Of a DNA stretch of 64,000 bases, positions 8,697-19,019 are shown in pieces. The translations under genes were made by a program, and so were the position numbers. Every line of letters begins with the position of its first letter. Position 1 is the stretch's first letter. The stretch is from Legionellales bacterium (lineage in GTDB: Bacteria; Pseudomonadota; Gammaproteobacteria; Berkiellales; Berkiellaceae): positions 1-64,000 of the forward strand of contig CANJMM010000002.1 of NCBI GenBank assembly GCA_947475765.1, given 5' to 3'. A model generated the notes under the pieces. That model searched no databases, was not told where the DNA came from, and was given only the letters and a program-made list of their open reading frames with translations.

Positions 8697-9611
8697 CTAT
8701 GCTTCTGGGTTATCTGGTTTTTGAGTAAGTTTAACGGCTCTGTCGTATAATAAATTTTTAGACAAGCCTGTCATATTTTTAACTAAATTTACGGCTTGTT
8801 TAAGCGAAATTTCTGATATTAATGCACTTAACAAGTTATCTAAGTCAATAGATAAGGTCTGCTGTTCTTGTATGGCTTCTTGGGGCTTGAGTTTACACCC
8901 TGAGACAACTAGAACAAATTCGCCTTGTAAAGGAATATGCTTATCTTGGATATCTGCTTCTAATTCTCCAAGTGGTTTGACCACAATTTGCTCATAAAGC
9001 TTGGTTATTTCTCTTGCGACGCCGGCCACTCGAGTTAAGCCAAAAATATTGGCCATTTCACTTATCACTTCTTGAACACGATGAGGGGCTTCATAAAATA
9101 CTAAGGTTTCAGCATTTTTGACAAGACTTTGCAATATTTTTTGTCTTTGTATGGATTTTACCGGTAAAAATCCAAAAAAAGTAAATTTATCACATCCTAT
9201 GCCCATTGCACTTAATGCGGCAATTAAGGCACTTGCTCCTGGAATGGGAATAACCTGAATGCCTTCTTGATGGGCCAAACGAACTAAAGGTAAACCCGGA
9301 TCGCTGATTAACGGTGTACCTGCATCACTGATAATGGCCCCGCTTTCCCCCTGCTTTAATTTATGGATTAAATTTTCTAACACCCCTTCTTCATTTTCAT
9401 TATGGGCATGTAAGGCAATTAATTTATTTTTTATATCCATAAAGTTTAGCAACCTGACACTATGCCGCGTATCTTCACAGGCAATCCAGGCGACCTTGCT
9501 TAATACATTTTTTGCTCGGAGCGTGATATCCTCTAAATTACCTAAAGGGGTAGCAACAACATAGAGCTTACCCCATATATTTTTTTGATTAACGACATTG
9601 ATTAAAGGCAT
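8697..9611 (-). CDS. rsmI: 16S rRNA 2'-O-ribose C1402 methyltransferase RsmI
   Basis: A tetrapyrrole-methylase-fold SAM enzyme that methylates the ribose of C1402 in 16S rRNA, tuning decoding at the P site. At 304 residues it is slightly long for the family. Diagnostic stretches are LYVVATPLGNLEDITLRA near the start, ACEDTRHSVRLL, ISDAGTPLISDPGLPLV and PGASALIAALSAMG, then FFGFLP and FYEAPHRV. The C-terminal about 40 residues (SLKQAVNLVKNMTGLSK) form the usual helical tail. It is divergent from the LpoA-like gene with only 15 bases between start codons, the same gene pairing as in Escherichia coli. Confidence 0.95.
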   Translation of the reverse strand: MPLINVVNQKNIWGKLYVVATPLGNLEDITLRAKNVLSKVAWIACEDTRHSVRLLNFMDIKNKLIALHAHNENEEGVLENLIHKLKQGESGAIISDAGTPLISDPGLPLVRLAHQEGIQVIPIPGASALIAALSAMGIGCDKFTFFGFLPVKSIQRQKILQSLVKNAETLVFYEAPHRVQEVISEMANIFGLTRVAGVAREITKLYEQIVVKPLGELEADIQDKHIPLQGEFVLVVSGCKLKPQEAIQEQQTLSIDLDNLLSALISEISLKQAVNLVKNMTGLSKNLLYDRAVKLTQKPDNPEA

Positions 9612-9626
9612 AGGGCAAAGATCCTC

Positions 9627-10835
9627 ATGTTTAAATTTAAATTAAAATTAAACGCTATCATAGCGATATTTACGGGCTTAAGCCTAATTTTAATCTTAGT
9701 GCCTGGCCTCAGCTTTGCCGATCAAGAGTCTGGCAACTCGCTTTCGGTGAATTTAAATTTAAAACAAGTAAAACAGCTGTCTTTATTTTTGCCACTAGGC
9801 GGCCCTAAAGGAGAATTAGGACAAGCCATTAAATCCGGCTTTTTATCGGGTTACCAATATGCGGATCCCAGCACTCGGCCTCAAATAAAAATATATGATA
9901 CCTCTGCTTATGCCGATATGACGACTTTATATCAACAAGCCATAGAAGAAGGCGCTGATTTTATTGTAGGGCCTTTATTCAAAGAAGAAGTTCGCCAATT
10001 TAGAACACAGCCTGATGGTTTTTTTAGTGTGCCTTTATTAGCCCTCAATCAAATTTCAGAAAATAATCTCTCTACTTTACCCAGCCGATTTTTTCAATTT
10101 TCCCTTTCCCCTGAACAAGAAGCAGAACAATTAGCCAAAAAAATAATCACGCGTCATAAGTATTGTCCTATTTTAGTGGTCCCACCTAATGATTGGGGAA
10201 AACGCTTTGCCTCTGCTTTTGAAAAACAAATTACGGCCTTAAATGGCACCCTAATCGATATTATTTATACTCACCCTGCACAAAATTTAGGTCAACTTAT
10301 CAAGAAAAAATTTGAACTTGACAGCAGTCAAGCGCGTATTCGTCAAATATCTAACCTGTTAGGAAAAAAAATTGAAGCAGAGCCCAGGCGACGCCAAGAT
10401 CTAGACAGTGTGGTATTGGCTATTTCTCCACAACAAGCAAGGCAAATAAAGCCTTTGCTCGATTTTTATTATGCCTATGATTTGCCGGTATTTGGCAGCT
10501 CAAATATCTATTCTGGCATACCCAACCCGAGTAAAGATACAGACTTAAATGGCATTCAATTTTGTGATATGCCTTGGTTTATTCATCCTAATCAAACTGA
10601 TTATGCTCAGCGAGGGGGGCAAATTCAAGCACTACCTGAACAACAAGCCCGTTTATTTGCAATGGGTGTAGATGCTTTTAATTTAACTTTACAATTAAAG
10701 CGCTTAAGTCATGATGCCCAATCCAGTTACCTAGGCCTAACTGGGAAATTATCGCTTGGTCAAGATAATATGATTAACAGGCAACTTATTTGGGCAGAGT
10801 TTAAAAACGGCGTGCCTGTTCGCCTAAAAAATTAA
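9627..10835 (+). CDS. LpoA-like periplasmic binding-fold protein (penicillin-binding-protein activator C-domain)
   Basis: A 402-residue exported protein with the LppC/LpoA C-terminal fold (periplasmic-binding type I). Recognisable parts are LSLFLPLGGPKGELGQAIKSG at the start of the domain, GADFIVGPLFKEEV, CPILVVPPNDWGKRFA and GLTGKLSLGQDN near the end. In E. coli LpoA activates PBP1A, and its gene is likewise divergent from rsmI. Two differences: the signal peptide (about 1-32, ending LSFA) has no lipobox cysteine, and the N-terminal TPR-like domain is missing. It is therefore probably a soluble periplasmic short form. Residues 2-8 (FKFKLKL) arise from a 6-base repeat. Confidence 0.8.
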   Translation: MFKFKLKLNAIIAIFTGLSLILILVPGLSFADQESGNSLSVNLNLKQVKQLSLFLPLGGPKGELGQAIKSGFLSGYQYADPSTRPQIKIYDTSAYADMTTLYQQAIEEGADFIVGPLFKEEVRQFRTQPDGFFSVPLLALNQISENNLSTLPSRFFQFSLSPEQEAEQLAKKIITRHKYCPILVVPPNDWGKRFASAFEKQITALNGTLIDIIYTHPAQNLGQLIKKKFELDSSQARIRQISNLLGKKIEAEPRRRQDLDSVVLAISPQQARQIKPLLDFYYAYDLPVFGSSNIYSGIPNPSKDTDLNGIQFCDMPWFIHPNQTDYAQRGGQIQALPEQQARLFAMGVDAFNLTLQLKRLSHDAQSSYLGLTGKLSLGQDNMINRQLIWAEFKNGVPVRLKN

Positions 10836-10855
10836 ACTGCATTACTTTTTAGCGC

Positions 10856-12166
10856 TTATTTTCCGGCAATAATCATCTCTGAAATAATCAGAGATCCGGT
10901 TTGCAAGCCACTGCGATAATCGACATCATTGCCAATGGCCACAATACTTTGAAACATATTTTTCAAATTACCTGCGATGGTGATTTCTGAAACAGGATAA
11001 ACAATTTCACCATTTTCGACCCAAAAGCCTGAGGCCCCTCTTGAATAATCTCCTGTCACTAAATTAACCCCCTGTCCCATTAATTCTGTGACTAATAATC
11101 CCCGGTGTAATTTTTTAAGCAAAGCCTCAAAATTTTCTCCTGTGGAATGTATGATGGCATTATGTATGCCCCCTGCATTACCTGTAGAAATCATGCCTAA
11201 TTTTCTAGCTGAGTAGCTATTTAATAAATAGCTTTGAACCACCCCAGATTCAATGATATTTTTTGATTGTGTTTTAACGCCTTCTGCATCAAAAGGCGCG
11301 CTGGCTAAACCATGCATTAAATGTGGCTTTTCTTGTATGGTCACAAAATCTGGAAAGATTTTTTTACCTAAGCTATCTAATAAAAAAGAGGTTTTTCTAA
11401 ATAGGCTGCCCCCGCTAATAGCAGAAAAGCAATGTGAAAAAATACTTCTGGCTACCGAAGGCATAAACATAATGGCGGCTTGTTGAGAAGGTAATTTTTG
11501 TGGTGATAAACGGGAAAGGGTTTTTTTTGCTGCCATTTGACCAATTAAGCTAGGAGAGGCCAACTGATGGATGTCTCTATGACACGTGTAATCATAATCA
11601 CGCTCCATGCCAGATTTGTCTTCGCCTATCATGACACAAGAAAGGGCATAATCTGAGCTGGGGAAATGCCCCGTAAAACCATGTGAATTGGCCAACATAA
11701 GCATAGATTGATTAACAGAAAATGTGGCTCCATCACATTGTTTTATTTTTTTATCGAGCTCTAAGCCGGCTAGTTCTGCGCGCTTTGCTTGTTTTATGCA
11801 AAATTCACTGTCAATATCCCAAGGGTAATTTAATTTTAAATCAGGATAATCATAAGCCAAGTATTCTTTATCGGGTAAACCTGAACACAGATCTGCTTCC
11901 GCATATTTTGCAACGGATAAAGCCGAATCCATTGCTTGTTTTAATTTTTCATAACGTAAATCATTTGTACTCACCACGCCTTTTTTATTGTTTATATATA
12001 ACGTGATGCTCAGATTTTTATCGCGATTGTATTCTATTGTTTCAGGGGCTTGGTTTCTGACGGTAACAGATAAGCCAATATTTTTAACCGCGGCAATTTC
12101 AATTTCTGTTGCACCCTGATTTTGGCCATATTGAATTAATTCTTGAAACATTTCTTTTTCAAACAT
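10856..12166 (-). CDS. pmbA: TldE/PmbA-type metalloprotease subunit
   Basis: Partner of TldD in the TldD/TldE protease, which in E. coli matures microcin B17 and degrades unfolded peptides and CcdA. It is 436 residues with the PmbA layout: an N-terminal domain with VTVRNQAPETIEYNRDK and SITLYINNKKG, a middle with FMPSVARSIFSHCFSAISG, and a C-terminal SRGASGFWVENGEIVYPVSEITIAGNL. Like other TldE proteins it lacks the zinc HExxxH of TldD. Its start overlaps the tldD stop by 8 bases, so the subunits are coupled. It converges with the LpoA-like gene over 20 bases. Confidence 0.93.
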   Translation of the reverse strand: MFEKEMFQELIQYGQNQGATEIEIAAVKNIGLSVTVRNQAPETIEYNRDKNLSITLYINNKKGVVSTNDLRYEKLKQAMDSALSVAKYAEADLCSGLPDKEYLAYDYPDLKLNYPWDIDSEFCIKQAKRAELAGLELDKKIKQCDGATFSVNQSMLMLANSHGFTGHFPSSDYALSCVMIGEDKSGMERDYDYTCHRDIHQLASPSLIGQMAAKKTLSRLSPQKLPSQQAAIMFMPSVARSIFSHCFSAISGGSLFRKTSFLLDSLGKKIFPDFVTIQEKPHLMHGLASAPFDAEGVKTQSKNIIESGVVQSYLLNSYSARKLGMISTGNAGGIHNAIIHSTGENFEALLKKLHRGLLVTELMGQGVNLVTGDYSRGASGFWVENGEIVYPVSEITIAGNLKNMFQSIVAIGNDVDYRSGLQTGSLIISEMIIAGK

Positions 12167-13583
12167 GTGTGCCTCCTACTGTCATTTCTGCTACTAATAC
12201 TGTTGGCATACCCACCCCAACAGGTACCGTTTGGCCATCTTTTCCACAAGTGCCTACGCCTGTATCTAATGCCAAATTATTACCAACCATTTTTATTTTT
12301 CTCATCACTTCAGGGCCTTGGCCAATTAAGGTTGCGCCTTTAATAGGCGTGGTAATTTTACCTTTTTCAATAAGATAAGCACTAGAGGCACTAAACACAA
12401 ATTTACCCGAAGTAATATCCACGCTCCCCCCCCCAAAATGATCGGCATAAATACCATAGTCTACTGAAGCAATAATTTCTTCATGCGTACTTTTGCCTGG
12501 TAGCATAAACGTATTCGTCATTCTTGGCATAGGAATATGTGCATAAGATTGTCTTCGGCCATTTCCAGTCGGTTGGCTTTTCATTAACCTGGCATTTAAC
12601 CTATCTTGTAGATACTGTTTTAGTATGCCATTTTCTATGAGCACGGTGCGTTGCGTGGGGGTTCCTTCGTCGTCTATATTTAAAGACCCTCTTTTATTTT
12701 GTAAAGTCCCATCGTCTATCACGGTGACTAAATCTGATGCTATTTTCTGACCCAAAGCATCTGAAAAATGAGAGGTTCCTTTTCGATTAAAATCGCCTTC
12801 TAACCCATGTCCCACTGCTTCATGTAATAATACCCCAGGCCATCCAGGGCCCAGCACCACAGGCATAAGTCCAGCAGGCGCAGGTTTTGCGTGTAAATTT
12901 TGAACGGCCTGCCTTACTGCCTCTTTGACGTAATATTCACTTAGATTTTCTTCTATAAATGCTGAATACCCCATACGGCCACCGCCACCAAAAGATCCCG
13001 TTTCAGTTTTATTATTTTCTTCTATGATAACCGTAACATTTAATCTGACTAAAGGCCGAATATCTGTGGCTATTTTTCCATCGAGATTCATAATAAATAT
13101 ACGTTCAAATGATCCTGTTAATTGCGTGATTACTTGCTTGACTCTAGAGTCAAGTTTTCTCGCTAAGCTATCTATAGATTTTAATAAGGCTATTTTTTTT
13201 TCTACCTGCATAGAATCTAAAGGATTGTTGAGTGTATATCGACTGGGCGCAATAATAGCTTTTCGAGAAGCAATCGCTATTGCCCCTTCTTGGTTATTTA
13301 AAGCAATAGACTGCGCGGCCTTAACGGCTTGTAGCAAAGCTGCTTGTTCAATTTCAGCAGAATAAGCAAATCCGGTTTTATCTTCTACACAAGCTCTTAT
13401 TCCTACCCCTTGCGAATATTGGCAAGCATTTTCTTTAATAATACCCTCTTCTAGCGTCATGCTTTCAGATTGCGAAGATTGAATGTAAATATCGCCATCA
13501 TCGATGCGTTTTTTTGCCAAGGTTTTCAATAAATCTTCCAGATGGCTTTCTGTTAAATTATATTGTGCCAAAAAATTGGTCAT
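12159..13583 (-). CDS. tldD: Metalloprotease TldD
   Basis: Catalytic subunit of the TldD/TldE heterodimeric protease, cytoplasmic. It is 474 residues, normal length. The zinc motif HEAVGHG (H254, E255, H259) is intact in LLHEAVGHGLEGDFNRKG. VTVIDDGTLQNKRGSLNIDDEG and PMPRMTNTFMLPG are family landmarks, and the C-terminal GVGTCGKDGQ contains the conserved cysteine of the active-site region. It follows yhdP and rng on the minus strand in the yhdP-tldD order common in gammaproteobacteria. Confidence 0.95.
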   Translation of the reverse strand: MTNFLAQYNLTESHLEDLLKTLAKKRIDDGDIYIQSSQSESMTLEEGIIKENACQYSQGVGIRACVEDKTGFAYSAEIEQAALLQAVKAAQSIALNNQEGAIAIASRKAIIAPSRYTLNNPLDSMQVEKKIALLKSIDSLARKLDSRVKQVITQLTGSFERIFIMNLDGKIATDIRPLVRLNVTVIIEENNKTETGSFGGGGRMGYSAFIEENLSEYYVKEAVRQAVQNLHAKPAPAGLMPVVLGPGWPGVLLHEAVGHGLEGDFNRKGTSHFSDALGQKIASDLVTVIDDGTLQNKRGSLNIDDEGTPTQRTVLIENGILKQYLQDRLNARLMKSQPTGNGRRQSYAHIPMPRMTNTFMLPGKSTHEEIIASVDYGIYADHFGGGSVDITSGKFVFSASSAYLIEKGKITTPIKGATLIGQGPEVMRKIKMVGNNLALDTGVGTCGKDGQTVPVGVGMPTVLVAEMTVGGTHV

Positions 13584-13604
13584 TTTGCTTAGGTCCTAAA
13601 TTTA

Positions 13605-13626
13605 GTTATTTATTTATTTTATTTTT
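13605..13626. repeat. AAAT-type microsatellite at the yhdP stop codon
   Basis: The minus strand reads as consecutive AAAT/AAAAT units that encode the last residues NKINK and include the TAA stop of yhdP. Confidence 0.6.
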
Positions 13627-16600
13627 AATATTATTGACAGACGTTAACTTTGGTTTGTCAATGCTCCCAGAAAGTTGATATTGATATTGTGTGATTTCTT
13701 GAAGGCGCTTGCCTAGTATTTTATCGGCTATCCATACCGCAGCGCCTACAGCAGGGTTACCTACTGCAATGGCCGCAGCAATAGGCAATGAACTCGTGAT
13801 TTTAGGCATGACTTTGATAGTGCCTTCTACTATTTTTGTATTTAACATCGCCTCGGCCATTAATTCAATGCGTGCCGCAGGGCTATCTAAAATTAAATCC
13901 TCTGTTTTCATTTTCCCATTTTTAAAATGAAAACTTGCCGTTAATTTATCCATGGCTAAACCTTCTTTGGCCACATCGCTAAAATCAAGCTGTAATCGTC
14001 TTTGAATATTATCTATGCTTAATAAACTTAATATTCGACCAATGCCTGGTTCTGCACCTTTAACATAGCCATTTTTTAAAGAAACAGACATGTCGCCATT
14101 TACGGTAGTTAAGTCAATGTCTGTTAAATCTTTTTCCCAATTTAAATCAAAACGAATTTGACCCGTCGCCGCATGAAGTGTCGATTCAATGCCACCAGCT
14201 TGTAAAGTATCTTGGATGTTTTTAGTTTGGATAGTGCCTTTTAAGGCTATATGACTTTTAGGGGTAAGCGTCCAAAATCCCGAAGCTTGTAAGCTTGTAT
14301 AAGGCGCTTTTGCTTGAATATTGCTTAAATTAAAACCTTTCTCTTCAGGAATAAAATGCATTTTCAAATTTTCAATGATTTTTTCATCTAACACTAATTT
14401 AGCGACTGTTAATTCAATGGGGCAATTTCCTGCTTTTATTTTAATCTTATTTAAAGGATTTTGTTCTGTTTTTTTCTCTTTAATGACATTTTTAGGGAAA
14501 TTCAAATACTCAAAATCAGCCTGAATGGCGCCGGTACAAGGGCCAATGGGTAACACCACTTTGCCTTTAAGACGTTCCCCTATTAAGGTGATTTCTCGGG
14601 AAGATAATCCACTGAGCCCTACCTGAATGGTCATATCTTTAAACACCTCTCCAAAAGCATTCAAGTTATCGACCTTTAATTTAACCGCGAAATTTGAAGA
14701 AAATGCGGATGTATTTGTATTAGCCGCAGAAAATAAAGTCTGCCACTCAGACAAATCTAAGGTATTAAGATGACCTTCTATAGAAAAAGGATTATCTAAA
14801 AAAAAGGATGATTTTTCGAGTACATCTGCTTCTAAATCTAGACTAGATTCTGATTGTTTTTTTCCCAGAACTACTCGAGCAGACTGCGATGCCCAAACTT
14901 TTTGTGTGGCTTTTAAAGCATAATCAAGATGAATTTTTTCTCCATATTTTAGCTGTGCATTAATAATCGACTGGGGATAAAATTGTAAAGCCATATGAAA
15001 GTTTTCAGTTTCTTCTGGTTTTTTTTGAAAAGGTTCAGGTAAATTAAGTGCCACGCCAGCTAAATCAGAATAGAACTTCAACTCCCCTTCTGGGGTACTT
15101 GAGGTATGTTTCAAAAAAAGATTAGCGGTATAATTTGTTTTCCCCGAAATTAAATCGCTGTTGACTATGCTAAACCACTGATTAAGCTTAGCAATTTCCA
15201 CCTCTCCCTTGGCTGAGATTTTTAATCTCGGATCTGCCGCCTGTATATCAGAAGCTAAAGTAAACTGTGTGGGGGTACCGAAAAGATTTCCAGAAAGATT
15301 AGAGCTAGACATACCTCTCGGACTAAAAAAAATAACGCCTTTTAAAGCCGATATGGTTAAATCTAATTTTGGAATACTCACACTCGTTTTATCAAAATTA
15401 AGTAAGCCTCTATACTCTGTTTTATCAAGACTTTTTAGATTCAGGGGGATTTTCATATCTAATAACAAGTTCAGTGGCCCAATAATATTAAGTGGTGCTA
15501 TTTTTTCTCCTAGCGTCACATTCAAGGCAGAGTGTTGTATAAAGTCTTTTGCCTTAGGAAAACTAGACTCGATTTTTGCTTGAATTTTCAATTCTGGATT
15601 AGGTGCATTAACATTGGGGATAAATCCTGTGGCAGATTCAATATTACTGTCTAAAATTTTTGCTTCTGAAGCATGTAAAGTTAATTTTGAAGAGTCTAAC
15701 TTGATGTCTCCATCTGCATTTTTTAATTCGGGCCAATCGGGTTGATATTTTATGGTTGCGTCCTCAACCGCCATTTCTATTTCTAGAACCCCTTTAGGCG
15801 CTTGAGCTTGATCTTGATCTTGATCATAAGGAAAATCGTTTAATCTTCCTCTTATTATTCCTTTTGCCTGTTTGAGCTTCCCTGAAATCAAGGCCGATTG
15901 AAACCACTCTGCTAAGCCTTTATCTACTATTTTTTTAGGCATCAGGCTTAATAATTGAGCCACATCTAGATTGGTTTCTGAAAATGCACTTTCAGTATAC
16001 CAATCGGTATTCCATAAATTTTTCTCCCAGAAACCATTATATTTAAAATTTGCCTTACCCAAAGAAGCCGTTAACTCTTGCAGATACACTTTTTTAACAT
16101 CCGGTTGATTCCAATACCAAATTGTCCCAGAAACATTTTCAAGCGCGAGTCCGTCTGGAAAATAATACTTATCCTGAAAAGAAGGGGCCTCTGCTTTTAG
16201 TAAAATTTTAGCCAAGCCACCAAAAGAATGGGCTGAAAAATGGCTGACATTTTTCATGCTCATATGAAAAGAATTTTGATTCACCGTTAAATCTTGAACT
16301 AAGATATCGCCGGATATGCCCTTTATTAATTCTGGCAACACATTTTGTGCATTTGCATTTAGAATATTAGGGACATTCGCATCTAGATGCACCAGATAAC
16401 CTCGTGGCAAAGTTTGCTGCCACCAATCACTTAGTCCTGGCTTTTCCGCCAAAAAAACATGCACAATGTTATCTAATCGATTCAAAGGAAAATCTTTGGC
16501 TGAAAGCCTTACTTCGGCAGTTAGCGCCTCAGGGATCGCAACATAAAATTGACTGGGTGGTGCGATTGAATTAGCTTCAGCCTCAGGCTCAGTTCGAATA

Positions 16601-17490
16601 TTTAAGCCAATAAATTCAGTATGCTTAGGCTTCCATTCAATACCAAACTGCCCCGAAAGATGAGGGTAAAATAATTGTCTTTTTTCAAAAAAATAGCCAA
16701 AATCAGCTATATTACCTTTGGAGATAAGGCGATTAAAATTACCCCACTCTCCCTCTAACCATAATTGAAAAACATGTGCTTTTCCTGAAATTAAAATATC
16801 TTTGAAAAAGAACTGCAAGTCGGACAAATCAATTTTTTCCCCTGATATATAAAGTTGACTTTTATCCTGTTTTCCCGACTCTACAATTTTCAAACCAAAC
16901 TGAAAAGGCGCGTTTTTCTTTTTTAATCGCCCCTTGACATCTAATATAAAACTTTTATCTTTATTTAAAATTATTATATCAGTATGCTCACTTTCAAAAA
17001 CCTGATTAAGCTGATTTCCTATGATCAAATAACTGTCGATTAACTCAACTTGTTTAATAGAAACGCTATTACTTGAAGATTCTTGATTAAATAAAATAGG
17101 ATATTCAGCTAATTTTTCTAAATAAATTTTATCTTCACGATATTGAGCCTTCAACATCGCTTTTTTAAACAGAATTTTTTTAATGTTTATATTATTATTT
17201 TTGAGCCACTCGATCCAATCAAACTCAACGGTAACCTTTTCAACTCGATTTTCATAAAGCGTAACATCATGAATCACTAAAGTAGGGGAAAAGCCCGAAA
17301 ACCCCCAGTCTATTGATTTAAATTGCACTGGCACACTAAGTGATTTCAGAACCTCTGATTTAACTTCATCGGCACTAATAAAAAAAGGCAATATAAAATA
17401 AAGCAAAGAACTGAGTAGGGCTATCAATATAACCACACTACCGATTAGCCTATAACAAACTAAACCAAACTTAAGTAGCGCCCTGTTCAT
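13606..17490 (-). CDS. yhdP: YhdP-family AsmA-like inter-membrane lipid transport protein
   Basis: A 1294-residue protein of the YhdP (DUF3971/AsmA-like) family. With TamB and YdbH these are thought to form hydrophobic bridges carrying phospholipid from the inner to the outer membrane. One N-terminal membrane segment (about 12-37) anchors a very long periplasmic beta-rich region. The C-terminal AsmA-like section contains NGYVKGAEPGIGRILSLLSI and VGNPAVGAAVWIADKILGKR, characteristic of the family. Length matches E. coli YhdP (about 1266). Its start overlaps the rng stop by 4 bases. A 6-base repeat encodes DQDQDQAQA, and the stop codon lies in an AAAT-type repeat. Confidence 0.9.
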   Translation of the reverse strand: MNRALLKFGLVCYRLIGSVVILIALLSSLLYFILPFFISADEVKSEVLKSLSVPVQFKSIDWGFSGFSPTLVIHDVTLYENRVEKVTVEFDWIEWLKNNNINIKKILFKKAMLKAQYREDKIYLEKLAEYPILFNQESSSNSVSIKQVELIDSYLIIGNQLNQVFESEHTDIIILNKDKSFILDVKGRLKKKNAPFQFGLKIVESGKQDKSQLYISGEKIDLSDLQFFFKDILISGKAHVFQLWLEGEWGNFNRLISKGNIADFGYFFEKRQLFYPHLSGQFGIEWKPKHTEFIGLNIRTEPEAEANSIAPPSQFYVAIPEALTAEVRLSAKDFPLNRLDNIVHVFLAEKPGLSDWWQQTLPRGYLVHLDANVPNILNANAQNVLPELIKGISGDILVQDLTVNQNSFHMSMKNVSHFSAHSFGGLAKILLKAEAPSFQDKYYFPDGLALENVSGTIWYWNQPDVKKVYLQELTASLGKANFKYNGFWEKNLWNTDWYTESAFSETNLDVAQLLSLMPKKIVDKGLAEWFQSALISGKLKQAKGIIRGRLNDFPYDQDQDQAQAPKGVLEIEMAVEDATIKYQPDWPELKNADGDIKLDSSKLTLHASEAKILDSNIESATGFIPNVNAPNPELKIQAKIESSFPKAKDFIQHSALNVTLGEKIAPLNIIGPLNLLLDMKIPLNLKSLDKTEYRGLLNFDKTSVSIPKLDLTISALKGVIFFSPRGMSSSNLSGNLFGTPTQFTLASDIQAADPRLKISAKGEVEIAKLNQWFSIVNSDLISGKTNYTANLFLKHTSSTPEGELKFYSDLAGVALNLPEPFQKKPEETENFHMALQFYPQSIINAQLKYGEKIHLDYALKATQKVWASQSARVVLGKKQSESSLDLEADVLEKSSFFLDNPFSIEGHLNTLDLSEWQTLFSAANTNTSAFSSNFAVKLKVDNLNAFGEVFKDMTIQVGLSGLSSREITLIGERLKGKVVLPIGPCTGAIQADFEYLNFPKNVIKEKKTEQNPLNKIKIKAGNCPIELTVAKLVLDEKIIENLKMHFIPEEKGFNLSNIQAKAPYTSLQASGFWTLTPKSHIALKGTIQTKNIQDTLQAGGIESTLHAATGQIRFDLNWEKDLTDIDLTTVNGDMSVSLKNGYVKGAEPGIGRILSLLSIDNIQRRLQLDFSDVAKEGLAMDKLTASFHFKNGKMKTEDLILDSPAARIELMAEAMLNTKIVEGTIKVMPKITSSLPIAAAIAVGNPAVGAAVWIADKILGKRLQEITQYQYQLSGSIDKPKLTSVNNIKNKINK

Positions 17491-18989
17491 TTTAATACCA
17501 CATGATACTGTTCTGGCTGATATCTTTGCTCAATCTGAAATTGAATAGGACAATTTAATATTTGCTCTAACGACGTTAACAATACGTGATCTTGTTTAAG
17601 CATTTTGTTGGCAATCGATTCATGGCATAAAATAAGATAACCACTTGCAGAAAAATCACTGTGCGCCTTAATCAGCTCACGATAAATCTCTAAACAAATC
17701 GTGTCTATCGATTTAACGAACCCCGTTCCATTACAAACAGGGCAGTCATCACACATCTGCTGCTTTAAACTTTCTCTTACTCTTTTTCGAGTGAGCTCAA
17801 CTAGTCCTAATGGAGAAAAAGAGCCAATTTTATATTTTCCGCCAGACAGGTTCATTGATTTCTCAAGTTCCGCCATCACTTCATTTTTATGTTCTTCTTC
17901 TTCCATATCGATAAAATCGATAACAATAATCCCCCCAATATTTCTTAATCTAAGTTGTCTCGCAATCTGTGTTGCTGCCTCTACGTTTGTTTTAAAAGCA
18001 GTTTCTTCTAAATTATGCGTACCTACAAATCCACCTGTGTTAATATCAATAGTCGTCAACGCTTCGGTTTGATCTATAATTAAGTACCCACCTGACTTTA
18101 GGTGCACTTTTTTGTTTAACGCTTTTTGTATTTCTGATTCAGCATGATACAACTCAAACAGCGGGCGGTTTTCTATATGCAGTTCTATTTTAGAAAAAAG
18201 CATTGGTACAAATTTTTCAGAAAATTTCTGTAATTTTTTAAATCCTTCAAGAGAATCAATTTTAATTGACCTCGTTTCTGTATTCGCAAAATCACGAATA
18301 CTTTTGAGCATTAAAGAACAATCTTCATAAATTAACGAGCCCACTTTTGCACTTTTTATGTCAAGTGCTACTTCTTGCCACAAGGTTTCAATATATTTTT
18401 TTTCTGCGATTAACACCGCCTCTTCTACACCTTCTGCAGCAGTTCGAATAATAAAGCCTTTGCCACCCTGATCGCCTAAAATTTTCTTTAATCTTTCTCG
18501 TTCCAATGGATCCGTTATTTTTAGGGCAATATTAATCTTTTCTTCAAAAGGTAAATACACTAAATATCGTGAGGGCAAAGATAATTTTGTGGTCACCCTT
18601 GCCCCTTTCGTGCCCATTTCGTCTTTAAACACTTGAACGCAAATCAACTGCCCTACTGTAAGCAGCTTTTCTATGCTAGGCATGGGTATAATAGGTGTAG
18701 GTGTAGACACAAGCTCTGATTCTTGCGTTTGTACTTGTGCTTGTGCTACTTCTTGATCAGGATTATAAATATCTGAGCTATGCAAAAAAACGGTTTTATT
18801 TAAACCAATATCAATAAATGCTGCCTGCATACCAGGCAAAACACGCACGACTTTTCCCTGATAAATATTGCCGACTTTTCCTTTTTTACTCTCTCTCTCT
18901 ATATGGCATTCTTGAACTAACCCATGCTCGATAATAACCACTCGCGTTTCAGCGGGGCTAACATTAATTAAAATTTCTTCGGATGACAT
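17487..18989 (-). CDS. rng: Ribonuclease G
   Basis: Endoribonuclease of the RNase E/G family that matures the 5' end of 16S rRNA and degrades mRNAs. It is 500 residues. The N-terminal S1 domain (about 38-130) is interrupted by a low-complexity insert at 78-105 (VAQAQVQTQESELVSTPTP). The DNase-I-like catalytic centre has D315 (ALTTIDINTGGFVG) and D358 (IIVIDFIDMEEE). The zinc-link cysteines are at 416 and 419 (CDDCPVCNGTG). It lies between mreD and yhdP in the mreBCD-rng-yhdP order typical of gammaproteobacteria, with 55 bases of repeat-rich DNA after mreD. Confidence 0.95.
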   Translation of the reverse strand: MSSEEILINVSPAETRVVIIEHGLVQECHIERESKKGKVGNIYQGKVVRVLPGMQAAFIDIGLNKTVFLHSSDIYNPDQEVAQAQVQTQESELVSTPTPIIPMPSIEKLLTVGQLICVQVFKDEMGTKGARVTTKLSLPSRYLVYLPFEEKINIALKITDPLERERLKKILGDQGGKGFIIRTAAEGVEEAVLIAEKKYIETLWQEVALDIKSAKVGSLIYEDCSLMLKSIRDFANTETRSIKIDSLEGFKKLQKFSEKFVPMLFSKIELHIENRPLFELYHAESEIQKALNKKVHLKSGGYLIIDQTEALTTIDINTGGFVGTHNLEETAFKTNVEAATQIARQLRLRNIGGIIVIDFIDMEEEEHKNEVMAELEKSMNLSGGKYKIGSFSPLGLVELTRKRVRESLKQQMCDDCPVCNGTGFVKSIDTICLEIYRELIKAHSDFSASGYLILCHESIANKMLKQDHVLLTSLEQILNCPIQFQIEQRYQPEQYHVVLK

Positions 18990-19019
18990 GTTTATTTCTA
19001 ATGACCTATTTTATTTTTT

